From positions 558,001-622,000 of the forward strand of contig PADC01000006.1 in the NCBI GenBank assembly GCA_002700385.1: a stretch of DNA of 64,000 nt, given 5' to 3'. Shown here piece after piece: positions 53,621 through 62,729 of this stretch. Position numbers and translations under genes: made by a program. Numbering within the stretch: position 1 is the first letter of the stretch; each line of letters begins with the position of its first letter. Under the pieces are notes generated by a model that worked only from the letters and a program-made list of their open reading frames with translations, did no database searches and had not been told where the DNA came from. Origin of the DNA: Cycloclasticus sp. Lineage in GTDB: Bacteria; Pseudomonadota; Gammaproteobacteria; Methylococcales; Cycloclasticaceae.

Positions 53621-54430
53621 CTAAGCTAACTTCCAAATTCCATTTCCTTGCTGGCATACTCTAATATCTTCTGTAAGCACGCCTTTTGATGTCGTCACCT
53701 CTTGACGCACAGTTTTACAAACACCGCTTGCTTGTACATTTACTTCGGACACGGAGCTAGTAGATGTTTGCGTATAGTTTACTGGTTCATTAGAAGGGTG
53801 CATTAAAGGGCTATAAACATAACCACTAGCGGTGCCATCTGGTAACTGAGAAATTAAAAACCACTTTTTATCTGGTAGCGCCTCGCCTATTACTTGTACA
53901 GATTCATTTCCCGATAATTTAGCAACGGTTTTATAGTCTGTTCCCGGACCACTACGCACATTAATTCGAGAGTTAGGGCTATAAGCTGCGCCGACTAACT
54001 TTAATGGAGGGGTTTTTTCAACTCTATCTTTTAAAACCCTAACTTTGACATTTTTATCTTGCCTTGTTTCTGGCACACTATCGACGACTCTAACTTGCCC
54101 TGTAACGCCCTGCTCACCTGAGAAAGCCACCGGTCTTCCACTTGCTGCTGATTGTTGCTGGGCTGCAAATAGCTTTTTTTGATCTTCTGAACTCAAAACC
54201 TTAGCAAATTGATCGCCAATATAGGTCCCCGCTGCTGCCCCAGCCATAACAATCGCTGCACGAACCAAAGGGTTGTCAACATTCTCTGCAAGCTTGGCGG
54301 CAAGAACACCACCACCTAAACCACCAACAACTTTGCTTATGCTCGACTTTTGTTCTTCTGTCATCCCCGCACAACCACTGAGTACAACGATTATCGACAA
54401 AATGAGATACAGCGATCTATTAAATTTCAT
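53621..54430 (-). CDS. outer-envelope lipoprotein with glycine zipper and bacterial SH3 domain
   Basis: 269 residues with a lipobox LSGC (C20), a glycine-zipper-like segment (KVVGGLGGGVLAAKLAE, AGAAAGTYIGDQFA, residues 34-75) and a bacterial SH3 domain (about 145-210: SRINVRSGPGTDYKTVAKL, WFLISQLPDGTASGYVYSPL). A C-terminal pair of cysteines may form a disulfide. SH3b domains often bind peptidoglycan. It starts 36 bases after the protease-FHA gene stop. It may be the envelope sensor of the cluster; this is inference. Confidence 0.85.
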   Translation of the reverse strand: MKFNRSLYLILSIIVVLSGCAGMTEEQKSSISKVVGGLGGGVLAAKLAENVDNPLVRAAIVMAGAAAGTYIGDQFAKVLSSEDQKKLFAAQQQSAASGRPVAFSGEQGVTGQVRVVDSVPETRQDKNVKVRVLKDRVEKTPPLKLVGAAYSPNSRINVRSGPGTDYKTVAKLSGNESVQVIGEALPDKKWFLISQLPDGTASGYVYSPLMHPSNEPVNYTQTSTSSVSEVNVQASGVCKTVRQEVTTSKGVLTEDIRVCQQGNGIWKLA

Positions 54431-54466
54431 TTATTACTCTCCATTTATTAATAAATATAAAACCCA

Positions 54467-55846
54467 TTAACCAGCTATCACTTTAAACGAAACCGATCCC
54501 AATTTAACATTCGCACCATTATTGAGAGCGACACTTTCTTTAGCGGTTAGCTGCCGTCCGTTTACGTATGTACCATTAGTCGATTCCATATCTCGAATAA
54601 ATAAATCATTTCCTTGGGCGTAAAATACACAATGTTGCCTTGATATACTGTCATCATCTATCGCATATTTCCTATTGCTAGGGTCTCGGCCAACAATAAC
54701 TTCACCTTTGTATAACTCATCAACATTAATTACTATTCTATATCGTCGATTATCATCACCATAACCATCAAGAATTAAACTAGCTTTTGATTTTGATACA
54801 TCGGCACTATAGTTATTCGCTTTTTGAGTAGCCTCAGCTTTTTTTGAACTAGATGAAGGTATAGACCTAGAATATGTTTCGATGACACGAGCAACCTTTT
54901 TTTTGCCTGATGGGCTTCGCATTGCATAAAGCACCAGTAAACTCATCATCACAAAGCCTATTGCAGCTATAATAAAACCTTCTTTAATTACCCCGCTCAG
55001 CTTTTCGTCAGAGCTTAGACACTCATCGTCATCAAGCGTGTAAGTTATATTCCTTCCACTCAGAATTTTTACCAACTCACGAACATCGGTTGCATAATAA
55101 AAACCGGCCGCAAAAGTTCCACCCGTTTTACGGCCTTTATTATCATATACAGTATCAAATGCACCCTGAGTATTGATACCTATCACTCTCTGACAACCAT
55201 CAATTAATGGTCCACCGCTATTTCCTTTATTTATAAATGCACTATGCTGAACTAGCCTTAAAGGCGCGCCTCCTTTCCTCCAAACACCATTTTCTATAAG
55301 TCGCCCTAGCACACCAGAACTAAATGTTGATTCAGCAACAATATCAGAGGTTCTTATTGTTTTTGAGTCCGCAACGCCAGGGAACCCAACAGCACGAACA
55401 GCTTTACCTTTTTCTGGCAAATTGCTTGTTAACGTAATTGGTGATAACTGCAATGATCTCAATGCATCTTTTTTAATCAATAAAATAGCTAAGTCCAGAT
55501 CAGAAGAGCTCCAAATAACCTCAGCATTGGGCCTTTTTATAATGCTTTCCAACCCAAGGGATTGTCCATCTGGCACGACAGAAAATAAAGCTCCACCCTG
55601 AACCACATGATTGTTAGTAACAACATAACCACCATTATTTATTACAAACCCAGTTCCATGCCCTGTGCCCGATACTTTGCCTTTACGAAAAGATACTGTA
55701 TGCACTTTAACAATCGATGTTGTAAAAGCTTTACTCTCCGCGAATGCATATGAAGGATATGCGTAAATGGGTATTAGTAATATAACTAGACTTATTAGCT
55801 TTAATTGCCAGCGATTTAAAGCATACATCAATGGAATCAAGCGCAT
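54467..55846 (-). CDS. membrane-anchored trypsin-like protease with cytoplasmic FHA domain (active triad)
   Basis: 459 residues. I place the start at ATG 55846 because AGGAGGT sits 6-7 bases upstream and the ATG overlaps the previous stop as TAATG; an earlier ATG at 55876 is less likely. N-terminal hydrophobic signal, then a periplasmic HtrA-like trypsin domain with H80 (TNNHVV), D118 (SDLDLAIL) and S210 (NKGNSGGPL), a membrane helix (about 290-309) and a C-terminal FHA domain (about 365-459: VIVGRDPSN, ISRQHCVF, ESTNGTYVNG). No PDZ domain is seen. It could read phospho-threonine inside the cell and cut proteins in the periplasm, or the reverse. Confidence 0.9.
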   Translation of the reverse strand: MRLIPLMYALNRWQLKLISLVILLIPIYAYPSYAFAESKAFTTSIVKVHTVSFRKGKVSGTGHGTGFVINNGGYVVTNNHVVQGGALFSVVPDGQSLGLESIIKRPNAEVIWSSSDLDLAILLIKKDALRSLQLSPITLTSNLPEKGKAVRAVGFPGVADSKTIRTSDIVAESTFSSGVLGRLIENGVWRKGGAPLRLVQHSAFINKGNSGGPLIDGCQRVIGINTQGAFDTVYDNKGRKTGGTFAAGFYYATDVRELVKILSGRNITYTLDDDECLSSDEKLSGVIKEGFIIAAIGFVMMSLLVLYAMRSPSGKKKVARVIETYSRSIPSSSSKKAEATQKANNYSADVSKSKASLILDGYGDDNRRYRIVINVDELYKGEVIVGRDPSNRKYAIDDDSISRQHCVFYAQGNDLFIRDMESTNGTYVNGRQLTAKESVALNNGANVKLGSVSFKVIAG

Positions 55847-57315
55847 TAAATACCTCCTAAGATACTCAACGTACATCGCACTTCACCAAACTCTACTATA
55901 TCTCCAGCGATAATAATTAAACCCTCAGGCCCAACCGGTTGCTTATTTACTTGTGTTCCACCAGTAGAGCCCAGGTCGATAATATTTAAACGGTTGTCTT
56001 TAACAAATAACCGAGCATGTTCTCGACTGACAGTGTCATCTGCAATCACTACCTGGGAAAGATCAGGATTTCTGCCAACAACTAGACCCTTTTTTCGTTG
56101 CATTAAGTCCTTTCCTAAAACAATAAAAGCCACCGGTGCACCTGAAGAATCAACCCCCTCAAACCGACAGTCGCCAAAGCTAGCTGTTGCTGCTTTCAAT
56201 TCTTCTTTTGCTAGCCGTGAGCTTTTTTTCTTATTAATCAGTAGCAATAAAATGATAAAAATGGCAACGGCTATTGCGCCGACAACAGACCAAAAAAGAA
56301 TTTTATTATCTTCTTTTATTTCGATATTTTCTGTGCCTAAACTTTCTGCTTTTGTGTTTATATTAGAAACAATCTCAGTGATATCACTACGACCTTTTTC
56401 CGCCTCTTTCCTGGCCTGTTTTTCTTTCTCAACTTGCTTTTCCGCCTCTTTTATTTTTTTCTTAGCCTTATTTATTTGTGCCTGTTGTTTTATTTGTGCC
56501 TGTGCTTGTTGCTCTATAGCACTTAAACAAGGCTTATCTGCAACTTTTGTTACTATGTTTGATGCCGATAATTCTGCAGTGAGTATGCTGATATCAATCA
56601 CCTCAACACCTGTTGGCAGATGAGGTTTCCAAAGTTGCTTTAAAGTCATCTCTCTCTTTGGGCTCACGATTCCAAGCAACTCACCACACCGATTAACTAC
56701 CGGTGCGCCATACCCTCCTCTACCAATAGAAGCAATCAAACTATAGCGCCCATCAATAGCACCAGACCCGTTTAAAAGGGCCTTAGCGAAACTTTTATTA
56801 TGGAGCTCCGAAGCAACAAACTTAGGCCGCTTAGAAAAGCTAAAGAACGACCCTCTTGCCCTTTCTATTGACAAGCTCCAGTAGCCTGCAATTTCTAATG
56901 AATCATTATTTGATACAGAGTTTAAAGCAATTTTTACAGGCTCCTGCTGTAAAGTACTTGAGCGAAGTATTGCTAAATCAGTAACCTCATTTTTGGAAAT
57001 AATAGCTGCGCTTTTATTTAGACTGTCATCACCTTGAAGAACAACTCGATCCGCATACGCTAATAAATGCGCGCTCGTTATCACTACGCCATCTGTTGTG
57101 ACGACGACTCCGCTACCTTGATTCAATAATTGATCGCCTTTATAGGCAAGAACTTGGACTACGCTATCAGCCCATTGCTTAACCGGCTGGTCAGTAGTTT
57201 TTGTAGGATTGTTGGCAAAAGCCGATGACACAGAAAACAAGAGAGAAAATAACAAACAAAACAAGCATTTATTAAGCTGTACGCAAAAATAAAATACTTT
57301 ATTAGACGTAACCAT
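55846..57315 (-). CDS. membrane-anchored pseudo-protease with coiled coil and cytoplasmic FHA domain
   Basis: 489 residues, the same architecture as the following gene. Signal peptide (to about 35), trypsin-like domain (45-250), a Lys/Glu/Gln coiled coil (265-310), a membrane helix (341-361, FWSVVGAIAVAIFIILLLL) and FHA (about 408-489: GLVVGRNPDLS, TVSREHARLF). H83 (TSAHLL) and D113 (VTDLAIL) are kept, but the nucleophile serine of GNSGGP is Tyr202 (RGGYGAPV), so it should be catalytically dead. It may bind or control the active paralogue. Its stop overlaps the next start by one base. Confidence 0.88.
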   Translation of the reverse strand: MVTSNKVFYFCVQLNKCLFCLLFSLLFSVSSAFANNPTKTTDQPVKQWADSVVQVLAYKGDQLLNQGSGVVVTTDGVVITSAHLLAYADRVVLQGDDSLNKSAAIISKNEVTDLAILRSSTLQQEPVKIALNSVSNNDSLEIAGYWSLSIERARGSFFSFSKRPKFVASELHNKSFAKALLNGSGAIDGRYSLIASIGRGGYGAPVVNRCGELLGIVSPKREMTLKQLWKPHLPTGVEVIDISILTAELSASNIVTKVADKPCLSAIEQQAQAQIKQQAQINKAKKKIKEAEKQVEKEKQARKEAEKGRSDITEIVSNINTKAESLGTENIEIKEDNKILFWSVVGAIAVAIFIILLLLINKKKSSRLAKEELKAATASFGDCRFEGVDSSGAPVAFIVLGKDLMQRKKGLVVGRNPDLSQVVIADDTVSREHARLFVKDNRLNIIDLGSTGGTQVNKQPVGPEGLIIIAGDIVEFGEVRCTLSILGGI

Positions 57316-57696
57316 AGATAAAATCCTTTTTAACTAAACAAACTCACTGTATTAACTTTTTGTAACTCAAAAGTTTTTAAAAGCATAACTGAAAAAAAGA
57401 ATACAGTTATTTATTAGAACTAACAATATGTAATACGTAGATTAACTACAAGTAACCATTTCGGTTATTTAAAAATGAATGCAACCACCCGACACAAACA
57501 AGGCAATTTAAAGCTCTTAATATCTACACTTCTTAAAATAAAAAACTCTTATCTTCGGACTGATTAATACATTGTTTACTATTTATCAGGCTTATGACTG
57601 CAAACAGATCTTTCATGTGAATCTAGAAATATTCATTGACTCGTTACCCCCATATCTCATTATTATTGCGTTTTTTTTCGGCAGTTCTTCAAAGAA
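57316..57696. other. 381-base region upstream of the protease-kinase cluster
   Basis: Likely promoter for the seven-gene minus-strand run ending at 50396. It is AT-rich. I find no coding frame or clear promoter boxes. The response regulator encoded upstream is a candidate to bind here. Confidence 0.5.
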
Positions 57697-58788
57697 TTAA
57701 CTCAAACTACTGACCCGAACCAATGGAAACTGCAAAGAAACTTTAAACCCTGGTCTCGTATTTTCGATGTGTAATTTTGCTCCATGCCGAATAGCTACAG
57801 CTTGCACAAACCTTAGTCCAAACCCATATCCGGCAACTTTCCCTTGTTGCGCTTGTTGTAAAATTGTATTTAAATCATCTGAATCAGCACCTCTCCCTGA
57901 GTCTGAAACAGCAACTACAGCCCTACCATTATCTATAAAGACGTCAATAGCCACTTGACTGTTAGCAGGTGCATACTTCAATGCATTATTAAGTAGATTT
58001 GTGATGGCATTGATTAACAAATTCTCCTGCCCAAGTATTTTCGCGGAATTTTCAGGCTTAACGAGCTCCAGTTGAGCATCATCGAAAGCATCTTGATATA
58101 GCTTTGCTGCTGTTAAGGCTATTTCGCATAAGTCCACCTCACGCATTACACTATCCGTACTAGACTCAATCTTCGAAAGCTCTAAAATTTCTCGTAATAG
58201 AATAAGAAGAGCTTTCGCTGAGTCAGCCATTTCAAGTTGATCTTTTTTAGTAGCCAACTCGTGAAGGTGACTAAGTTCTTTATTTATTTCGTGTGCAGCC
58301 ATTTGACTTACTGCCTCAAGCCCCATCATCAGCCGCGTATTTTCATCCAACGCTCTATTTATATACCGCGCTAACTCAGCGAGCTCATCTTTTTTATTGA
58401 TCTCTTTCTCCGCAATTCTTTTGTTAAACATTCCACTTTGAACCTTAGATAGCACCTTATTCATTTGCTCAACTCTGCGGCTAAATTGCCTATTAACAAA
58501 AAGAACAAGTAATGTTAGTACTCCCGCAACAATTCCTATCGTTGTCGCAATATTAGAGAATACTTCCTTACTTTTAAGCAAATACGCTTGTTCAAGCTCA
58601 TAGTAAAAATACTTTTTTTTATCAGGAGAGAGAGAAACCGTATTTTTTTGCAGCTCACTTTTGACAATATTATCCGTCAACACTTTAAGACTAAAAACTG
58701 TTATCAACGTTGTTAGTAACACCAAGGTCACTAATAAAAGGTGAATTGCCCGAAACATTCGTTTAGGTTTTTTTGAAATATTAATCAC
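57697..58788 (-). CDS. sensor histidine kinase with two membrane helices and HAMP
   Basis: 363 residues: helix 1 (about 13-36), a short periplasmic loop of about 40 residues, helix 2 (about 80-100), HAMP (to about 152), a dimerisation helix with H166 in QMAAHEINKELSHLHEL, and an ATPase domain (N-box AITNLLNNALKYA, G1 VSDSGRGADS, G2 GYGFGLRFV). The H-box lacks the usual proline (H-E-I-N-K-E-L), a mild deviation. It overlaps the response-regulator gene by 4 bases. The periplasmic loop is too small for a typical sensor domain, so the signal may come from other envelope proteins. Confidence 0.9.
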   Translation of the reverse strand: MINISKKPKRMFRAIHLLLVTLVLLTTLITVFSLKVLTDNIVKSELQKNTVSLSPDKKKYFYYELEQAYLLKSKEVFSNIATTIGIVAGVLTLLVLFVNRQFSRRVEQMNKVLSKVQSGMFNKRIAEKEINKKDELAELARYINRALDENTRLMMGLEAVSQMAAHEINKELSHLHELATKKDQLEMADSAKALLILLREILELSKIESSTDSVMREVDLCEIALTAAKLYQDAFDDAQLELVKPENSAKILGQENLLINAITNLLNNALKYAPANSQVAIDVFIDNGRAVVAVSDSGRGADSDDLNTILQQAQQGKVAGYGFGLRFVQAVAIRHGAKLHIENTRPGFKVSLQFPLVRVSSLS

Positions 58789-59525
58789 TCCTGGTTATCT
58801 GCTTTTTTAAGCGTTAAGCGATACCCTAAGCGATTATTAATAATTAAGGGCGCATCCGGGAGTACTGATAAATTCCCTCGAAGTCTACTTAGCGCTGTGT
58901 TAATCACCGTTTCTTGAGGTGGCAAGCTCTTATAGCTTTCCCATACTGATCGCCATAAAACATCTCGGCTTATATATTCGCCTTTTAGTGAGACTAATAC
59001 TTTTAAAATTTCGAAAGATTGAGGTCGTAAAGAGATTGCTTCTCCATGCCAAAGAGCTGTGCGATTTATCGTACGAATTTCCATACCTTCCCAAACCTCA
59101 ACTGACTCTGGAACACGCTTACCCCGCACCCTTCTTGCTACAGCACGGAGACGCGCATTAAGTTCTTCAAGATCATAAGGTTTATTTATATAGTCATCGG
59201 CACCTAGATCTAGTGCTAAGATATGATCATGAGTAGCGCCTAAACGACTAGCAACTAAAATGCCTGGCGCTTTAGTTTCTAGCTCATTGAACCATCTTAT
59301 TAAAGCCAAACCATCTTCCGAATCGCCAAGCATACGATCAAGAATAACCAAGTCAAAAGCAACCTTGGCAAACTGTGCTCGTGCAGCTCTAACAGTTCCT
59401 ACAATGACAAACTCCCAGCCTAAACTAGTTACTTCTCGTTTCACTTGGTTTGCAAGTAGGTCATCGTCTTCTACAATCAATACTTTTAAATTTGCTATAT
59501 TTTTTTCCATTGATTTTAATTCCAT
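58785..59525 (-). CDS. OmpR-family response regulator
   Basis: 246 residues with a receiver domain (VLIVEDDDLLANQVKREV; acceptor D63 in LVILDRMLGD; K in YINKPYDLEEL) and a winged-helix DNA-binding domain (SLRPQSFEILKVLVSLKGEYISRDVL, INTALSRLRGNL, NNRLGYRL). It pairs with the sensor kinase in the next gene and overlaps it by 4 bases. It is the natural regulator of the protease-kinase cluster downstream and possibly of the FKBP gene divergent from it. A second in-frame Met at residue 6 may be the real start. Confidence 0.92.
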   Translation of the reverse strand: MELKSMEKNIANLKVLIVEDDDLLANQVKREVTSLGWEFVIVGTVRAARAQFAKVAFDLVILDRMLGDSEDGLALIRWFNELETKAPGILVASRLGATHDHILALDLGADDYINKPYDLEELNARLRAVARRVRGKRVPESVEVWEGMEIRTINRTALWHGEAISLRPQSFEILKVLVSLKGEYISRDVLWRSVWESYKSLPPQETVINTALSRLRGNLSVLPDAPLIINNRLGYRLTLKKADNQE

Positions 59526-59954
59526 TACCTATTTTTAAATCAAGCTTAAAGAACAGAAAAGTTCAAAAAAAAGGAATGAGCTTTATAAAAAACATCTCTA
59601 TCTATGTCTCTTAAACTAATCGTTAACTTTTGTTTATCACAAGGTAATTCAAAATTTGTTTTAAATCAGCTTACCATTACGGTTATTTAAAGCATTTTGC
59701 ATTATAAAAAACTAGATACTTAGTTCTGCATCTATCAAGTTAATAGTGGAAAATTAGCACCCCGTCTGAAGAAAAAGGATATCCGAGTAGCCGATTAAAT
59801 ATTCATTCAAACATATGTATAAATATGCCACTTCACAGTAACGGCATCAATCTCGGCAAGCAATATCAAATTATTACCTCAATGGTTACTGGCAAAAATC
59901 TCGAATGACTATTACCTTGTCATAGTAAAATTGATAACATCAAATGGAGTTGTA
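59526..59954. other. 429-base divergent region
   Basis: It separates the response-regulator gene (minus) from the FKBP-domain gene (plus) and should hold both promoters. It is AT-rich. I see no operator repeats strong enough to name. Confidence 0.5.
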
Positions 59955-62729
59955 ATGAAAATCCAACATCGTTTCTTTCTACTTTTCATGCTAATGCTAT
60001 CCGCTGCAGCCAGTGCACAAATAGATAACTTAACACCTCTCTATGAACAAGATAAATATGCTATTTATCCTTCTTCTCCATATTGGTGCTCAACTAGCAA
60101 CACAAAGTATAGCGATAACATTGAACTTAATATTCTTTATGATGTGGAGAATGATAAAAGAGATACATTAATCTTTGGAGGAAACACAAATCAAGACTAC
60201 ATCCGCTTTTTTAACAAAGTAATATCTCCTATTATTGCAAACCATTGCCCTCACTATAGTGGTTTTAGTCCTAGTGCAAATTTACGATTTAACAATAAAG
60301 AAGATTGGAAAAAACATAATGGCAGATACTGGGATAGACTAACGTTTTCCTATGTTATTCGTAAAAAAAGTCAGGCTGGCAAAATTGCTGTCAGCTATAA
60401 AGGACAACTTACAGGGCGTTACTTAAGTGCTGAAGCTTTAGCCAAACAAAAACAAGACAAAAATTTGATCGCCACTCAGGCCGCTGAAAATCGAAGTGAA
60501 GCAAAAAAGCAAGGGCATCCTTTCAAAGCATTAGCCGGAGGTGGATATTTAGATACTATCTATACAGGTGATTTTATCGCCCAAAATGAAGTTGCTTGGT
60601 ACTATCTTTCAAAAATAAAAAAAAGCAATCAAAATGATGCCGCAATGGGTGTCTTTCTCTCAATGCTTGGTTCGACATTTTCAACAACCAAAAAGGACAT
60701 GACGGTTTTAGAGGAAATCAGCATGTATTATTTGGCTCGCTCAGGCGAACGACGACCTAGTGATTGCTTTGACCCGGGCGCTATCAAACGCACATTTACA
60801 TATAATTACCCTGAAATAGTCTATGAAGATGGCTATAGAATTCCAGCCTCTCAACTAAAATCAGAATACACGATAAACCCTCAATTCATTCCACTTTGTG
60901 ACAGATTATGCGAAAAACAAGGCGTACTTTACGCTGTGGCAAATGGTATTAATGCCGGCATGAAGAGACTAGAGATTGCGGATCTTTATCGGGGTATTGA
61001 CGAAATGATCCAACATTATTCTTGTAGGAGCCCAGAAATTAAAAGATTCGAAGCCAACCTTATTAAATATAATGAAAAAGAGCTAAATCAGCCTTCAAAT
61101 ATTAGACGCAATACATTTAAAACAGTGCTTGAAGCGCCAGAGTCAACTTATATCCCTTATGCTCTTCAGCCTCATTCAGCCATTGCAGATAAATTTATGG
61201 CTGACAATGCTAAAAACCCAAATGTCGTCACTACACTTAGTGGTTTGCAATACATTATGCTAACGCAAGGGCATGGTAGGCAACCAAGTCCTGGCGATAT
61301 CGTCAATATCTATTATAAAGGCACTTTGGAAAACGGGAGAGTTATTGCAAAAAAATACGCCACAGGCACACCTTCAACTATATCCACCAACGGCTTAATT
61401 AAAGGCATGTCTGAAGCGGTATTATTGTTAAAACCTGGTGGTAGAATTAAAGTTTTTGTACCACCTCATCTTGGTTTTGGAGACAGCGCTAATGGAGTTA
61501 TTAATAAAGACTCCATTTTAATTTACGAAATAGAATTAGCCCCCTCTATAAACTCCCCTTCTCATATTTCGGAGCCGGCAAGAATAGTCCCCACCAAAAC
61601 CTTAAAGAAACTCACTGGCAATACCCGAAAACGAACATCGTTTACAACACAACCACAACAAAAACCACCTTCTCAAGTTAGAAAACCGGTTTCCGCTATC
61701 ATTCAATCTGCTAAAAACACTCAACCTGACAAAAAAACGCTGTATCTAGCATCAGAAGATCTCGAGATTACTAATAATTTTAAGTTCCCTGTAGACATTA
61801 CCTTAAATAGCGTCTTGGTTGATTTTTTGGCTGTTAAATTAGCGTCAGATCAGCTTGATAATAACAGCTGGTGGACAATGCTATCATCACGTTGGCGTTA
61901 TGAAAAATCCGAACTATCACCCATGGGTGGACATTTTTTTCATCCGACCGCTCAACAATTTTCCAATGATGATCTTGAAAATACTCTCATACATTTTAAA
62001 AATTGGATGTTAGAACAAAGTAATAAGTTACCAGAGATTATCTACATACCTGCGTCTGTAATGGTTGCTAAAGTTGGCAATACTACTCATGCAGTCCCTG
62101 CTGACGGTTGTGCGATTTTGGATGACAAAAAAAACCTTAGACCTCACCAATCCAAACTAACTAAGGCTCTATCACAATCACTTTTACCTAAGATGCAGAG
62201 CTGTCAGCAACGAATTAAGACTAACAGCGACGACTTAATGAGTTGTGTAATGGCACACCAAAGCGACCCAAGTTTTTGTGGACAACAAATAAAAAATAAA
62301 CTGACAAAATGTTTAGCTGAATCACCTCAAAACCACACCGATACATGGAACAAAATAAACGTCAAATGGGTTCAAAGTAATTTTAGTATAGCCCAATGTA
62401 ATGCTTATTTAAGACATGAAAAATTACGCACCTCGAAAAGGTTTCCAACAGACAACGGTTCTCTTCAATTTAAACCATCACAAATTACTGCTCGATTCAA
62501 TTTTGGCCAATCATTTAGCTTACCCTCTATAAAGGATAAACCCTTCAATTTAGAAAGGCCGCTAGAACAAGCGATATTAATGTTTAAAGTTAAAATACTT
62601 TCAGGAAAATTATCTTCTGTGCTTACAAAGAAAGGGCCTACCCTTCAGGTAAAAACAAAGATTATTAGCACAAAATACACTAAAGGAACTACTTACGGGT
62701 TAAAACCTATTCGGGGGGCGTCAAGCTGA
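59955..62729 (+). CDS. large secreted protein with a central FKBP-type peptidyl-prolyl isomerase domain
   Basis: 924 residues from the ATG at 59955 (GGAG lies 8 bases upstream); an upstream in-frame start at 59931 is less likely because the signal peptide begins MKIQHRFFLLFMLMLSAAASAQ less two residues. The N-terminal 400 residues have several Cys and match no family I know. Residues about 420-532 are an FKBP domain with LSGLQYIML, PGDIVNIYYKGTLENG, GLIKGMSEAVLLLKPGG and FVPPHLGFG. The usual FDSS is replaced by IAKKYA, so activity is uncertain. A C-terminal 370 residues have no family match. It is transcribed away from the regulator pair. Confidence 0.85.
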   Translation: MKIQHRFFLLFMLMLSAAASAQIDNLTPLYEQDKYAIYPSSPYWCSTSNTKYSDNIELNILYDVENDKRDTLIFGGNTNQDYIRFFNKVISPIIANHCPHYSGFSPSANLRFNNKEDWKKHNGRYWDRLTFSYVIRKKSQAGKIAVSYKGQLTGRYLSAEALAKQKQDKNLIATQAAENRSEAKKQGHPFKALAGGGYLDTIYTGDFIAQNEVAWYYLSKIKKSNQNDAAMGVFLSMLGSTFSTTKKDMTVLEEISMYYLARSGERRPSDCFDPGAIKRTFTYNYPEIVYEDGYRIPASQLKSEYTINPQFIPLCDRLCEKQGVLYAVANGINAGMKRLEIADLYRGIDEMIQHYSCRSPEIKRFEANLIKYNEKELNQPSNIRRNTFKTVLEAPESTYIPYALQPHSAIADKFMADNAKNPNVVTTLSGLQYIMLTQGHGRQPSPGDIVNIYYKGTLENGRVIAKKYATGTPSTISTNGLIKGMSEAVLLLKPGGRIKVFVPPHLGFGDSANGVINKDSILIYEIELAPSINSPSHISEPARIVPTKTLKKLTGNTRKRTSFTTQPQQKPPSQVRKPVSAIIQSAKNTQPDKKTLYLASEDLEITNNFKFPVDITLNSVLVDFLAVKLASDQLDNNSWWTMLSSRWRYEKSELSPMGGHFFHPTAQQFSNDDLENTLIHFKNWMLEQSNKLPEIIYIPASVMVAKVGNTTHAVPADGCAILDDKKNLRPHQSKLTKALSQSLLPKMQSCQQRIKTNSDDLMSCVMAHQSDPSFCGQQIKNKLTKCLAESPQNHTDTWNKINVKWVQSNFSIAQCNAYLRHEKLRTSKRFPTDNGSLQFKPSQITARFNFGQSFSLPSIKDKPFNLERPLEQAILMFKVKILSGKLSSVLTKKGPTLQVKTKIISTKYTKGTTYGLKPIRGASS

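Noticed and set aside
54467-55876. Earlier start (55876) for the active protease-FHA protein
   Set aside because: AGGAGGT and the TAATG overlap favour 55846; the earlier ATG lies inside the upstream coding sequence without a good ribosome site.
50396-62729. Reading the kinase/FHA/phosphatase cluster as a type VI secretion locus
   Set aside because: No tss, hcp, vgrG or clpV-like genes are visible; the protease-FHA and FKBP proteins are not standard T6SS parts.
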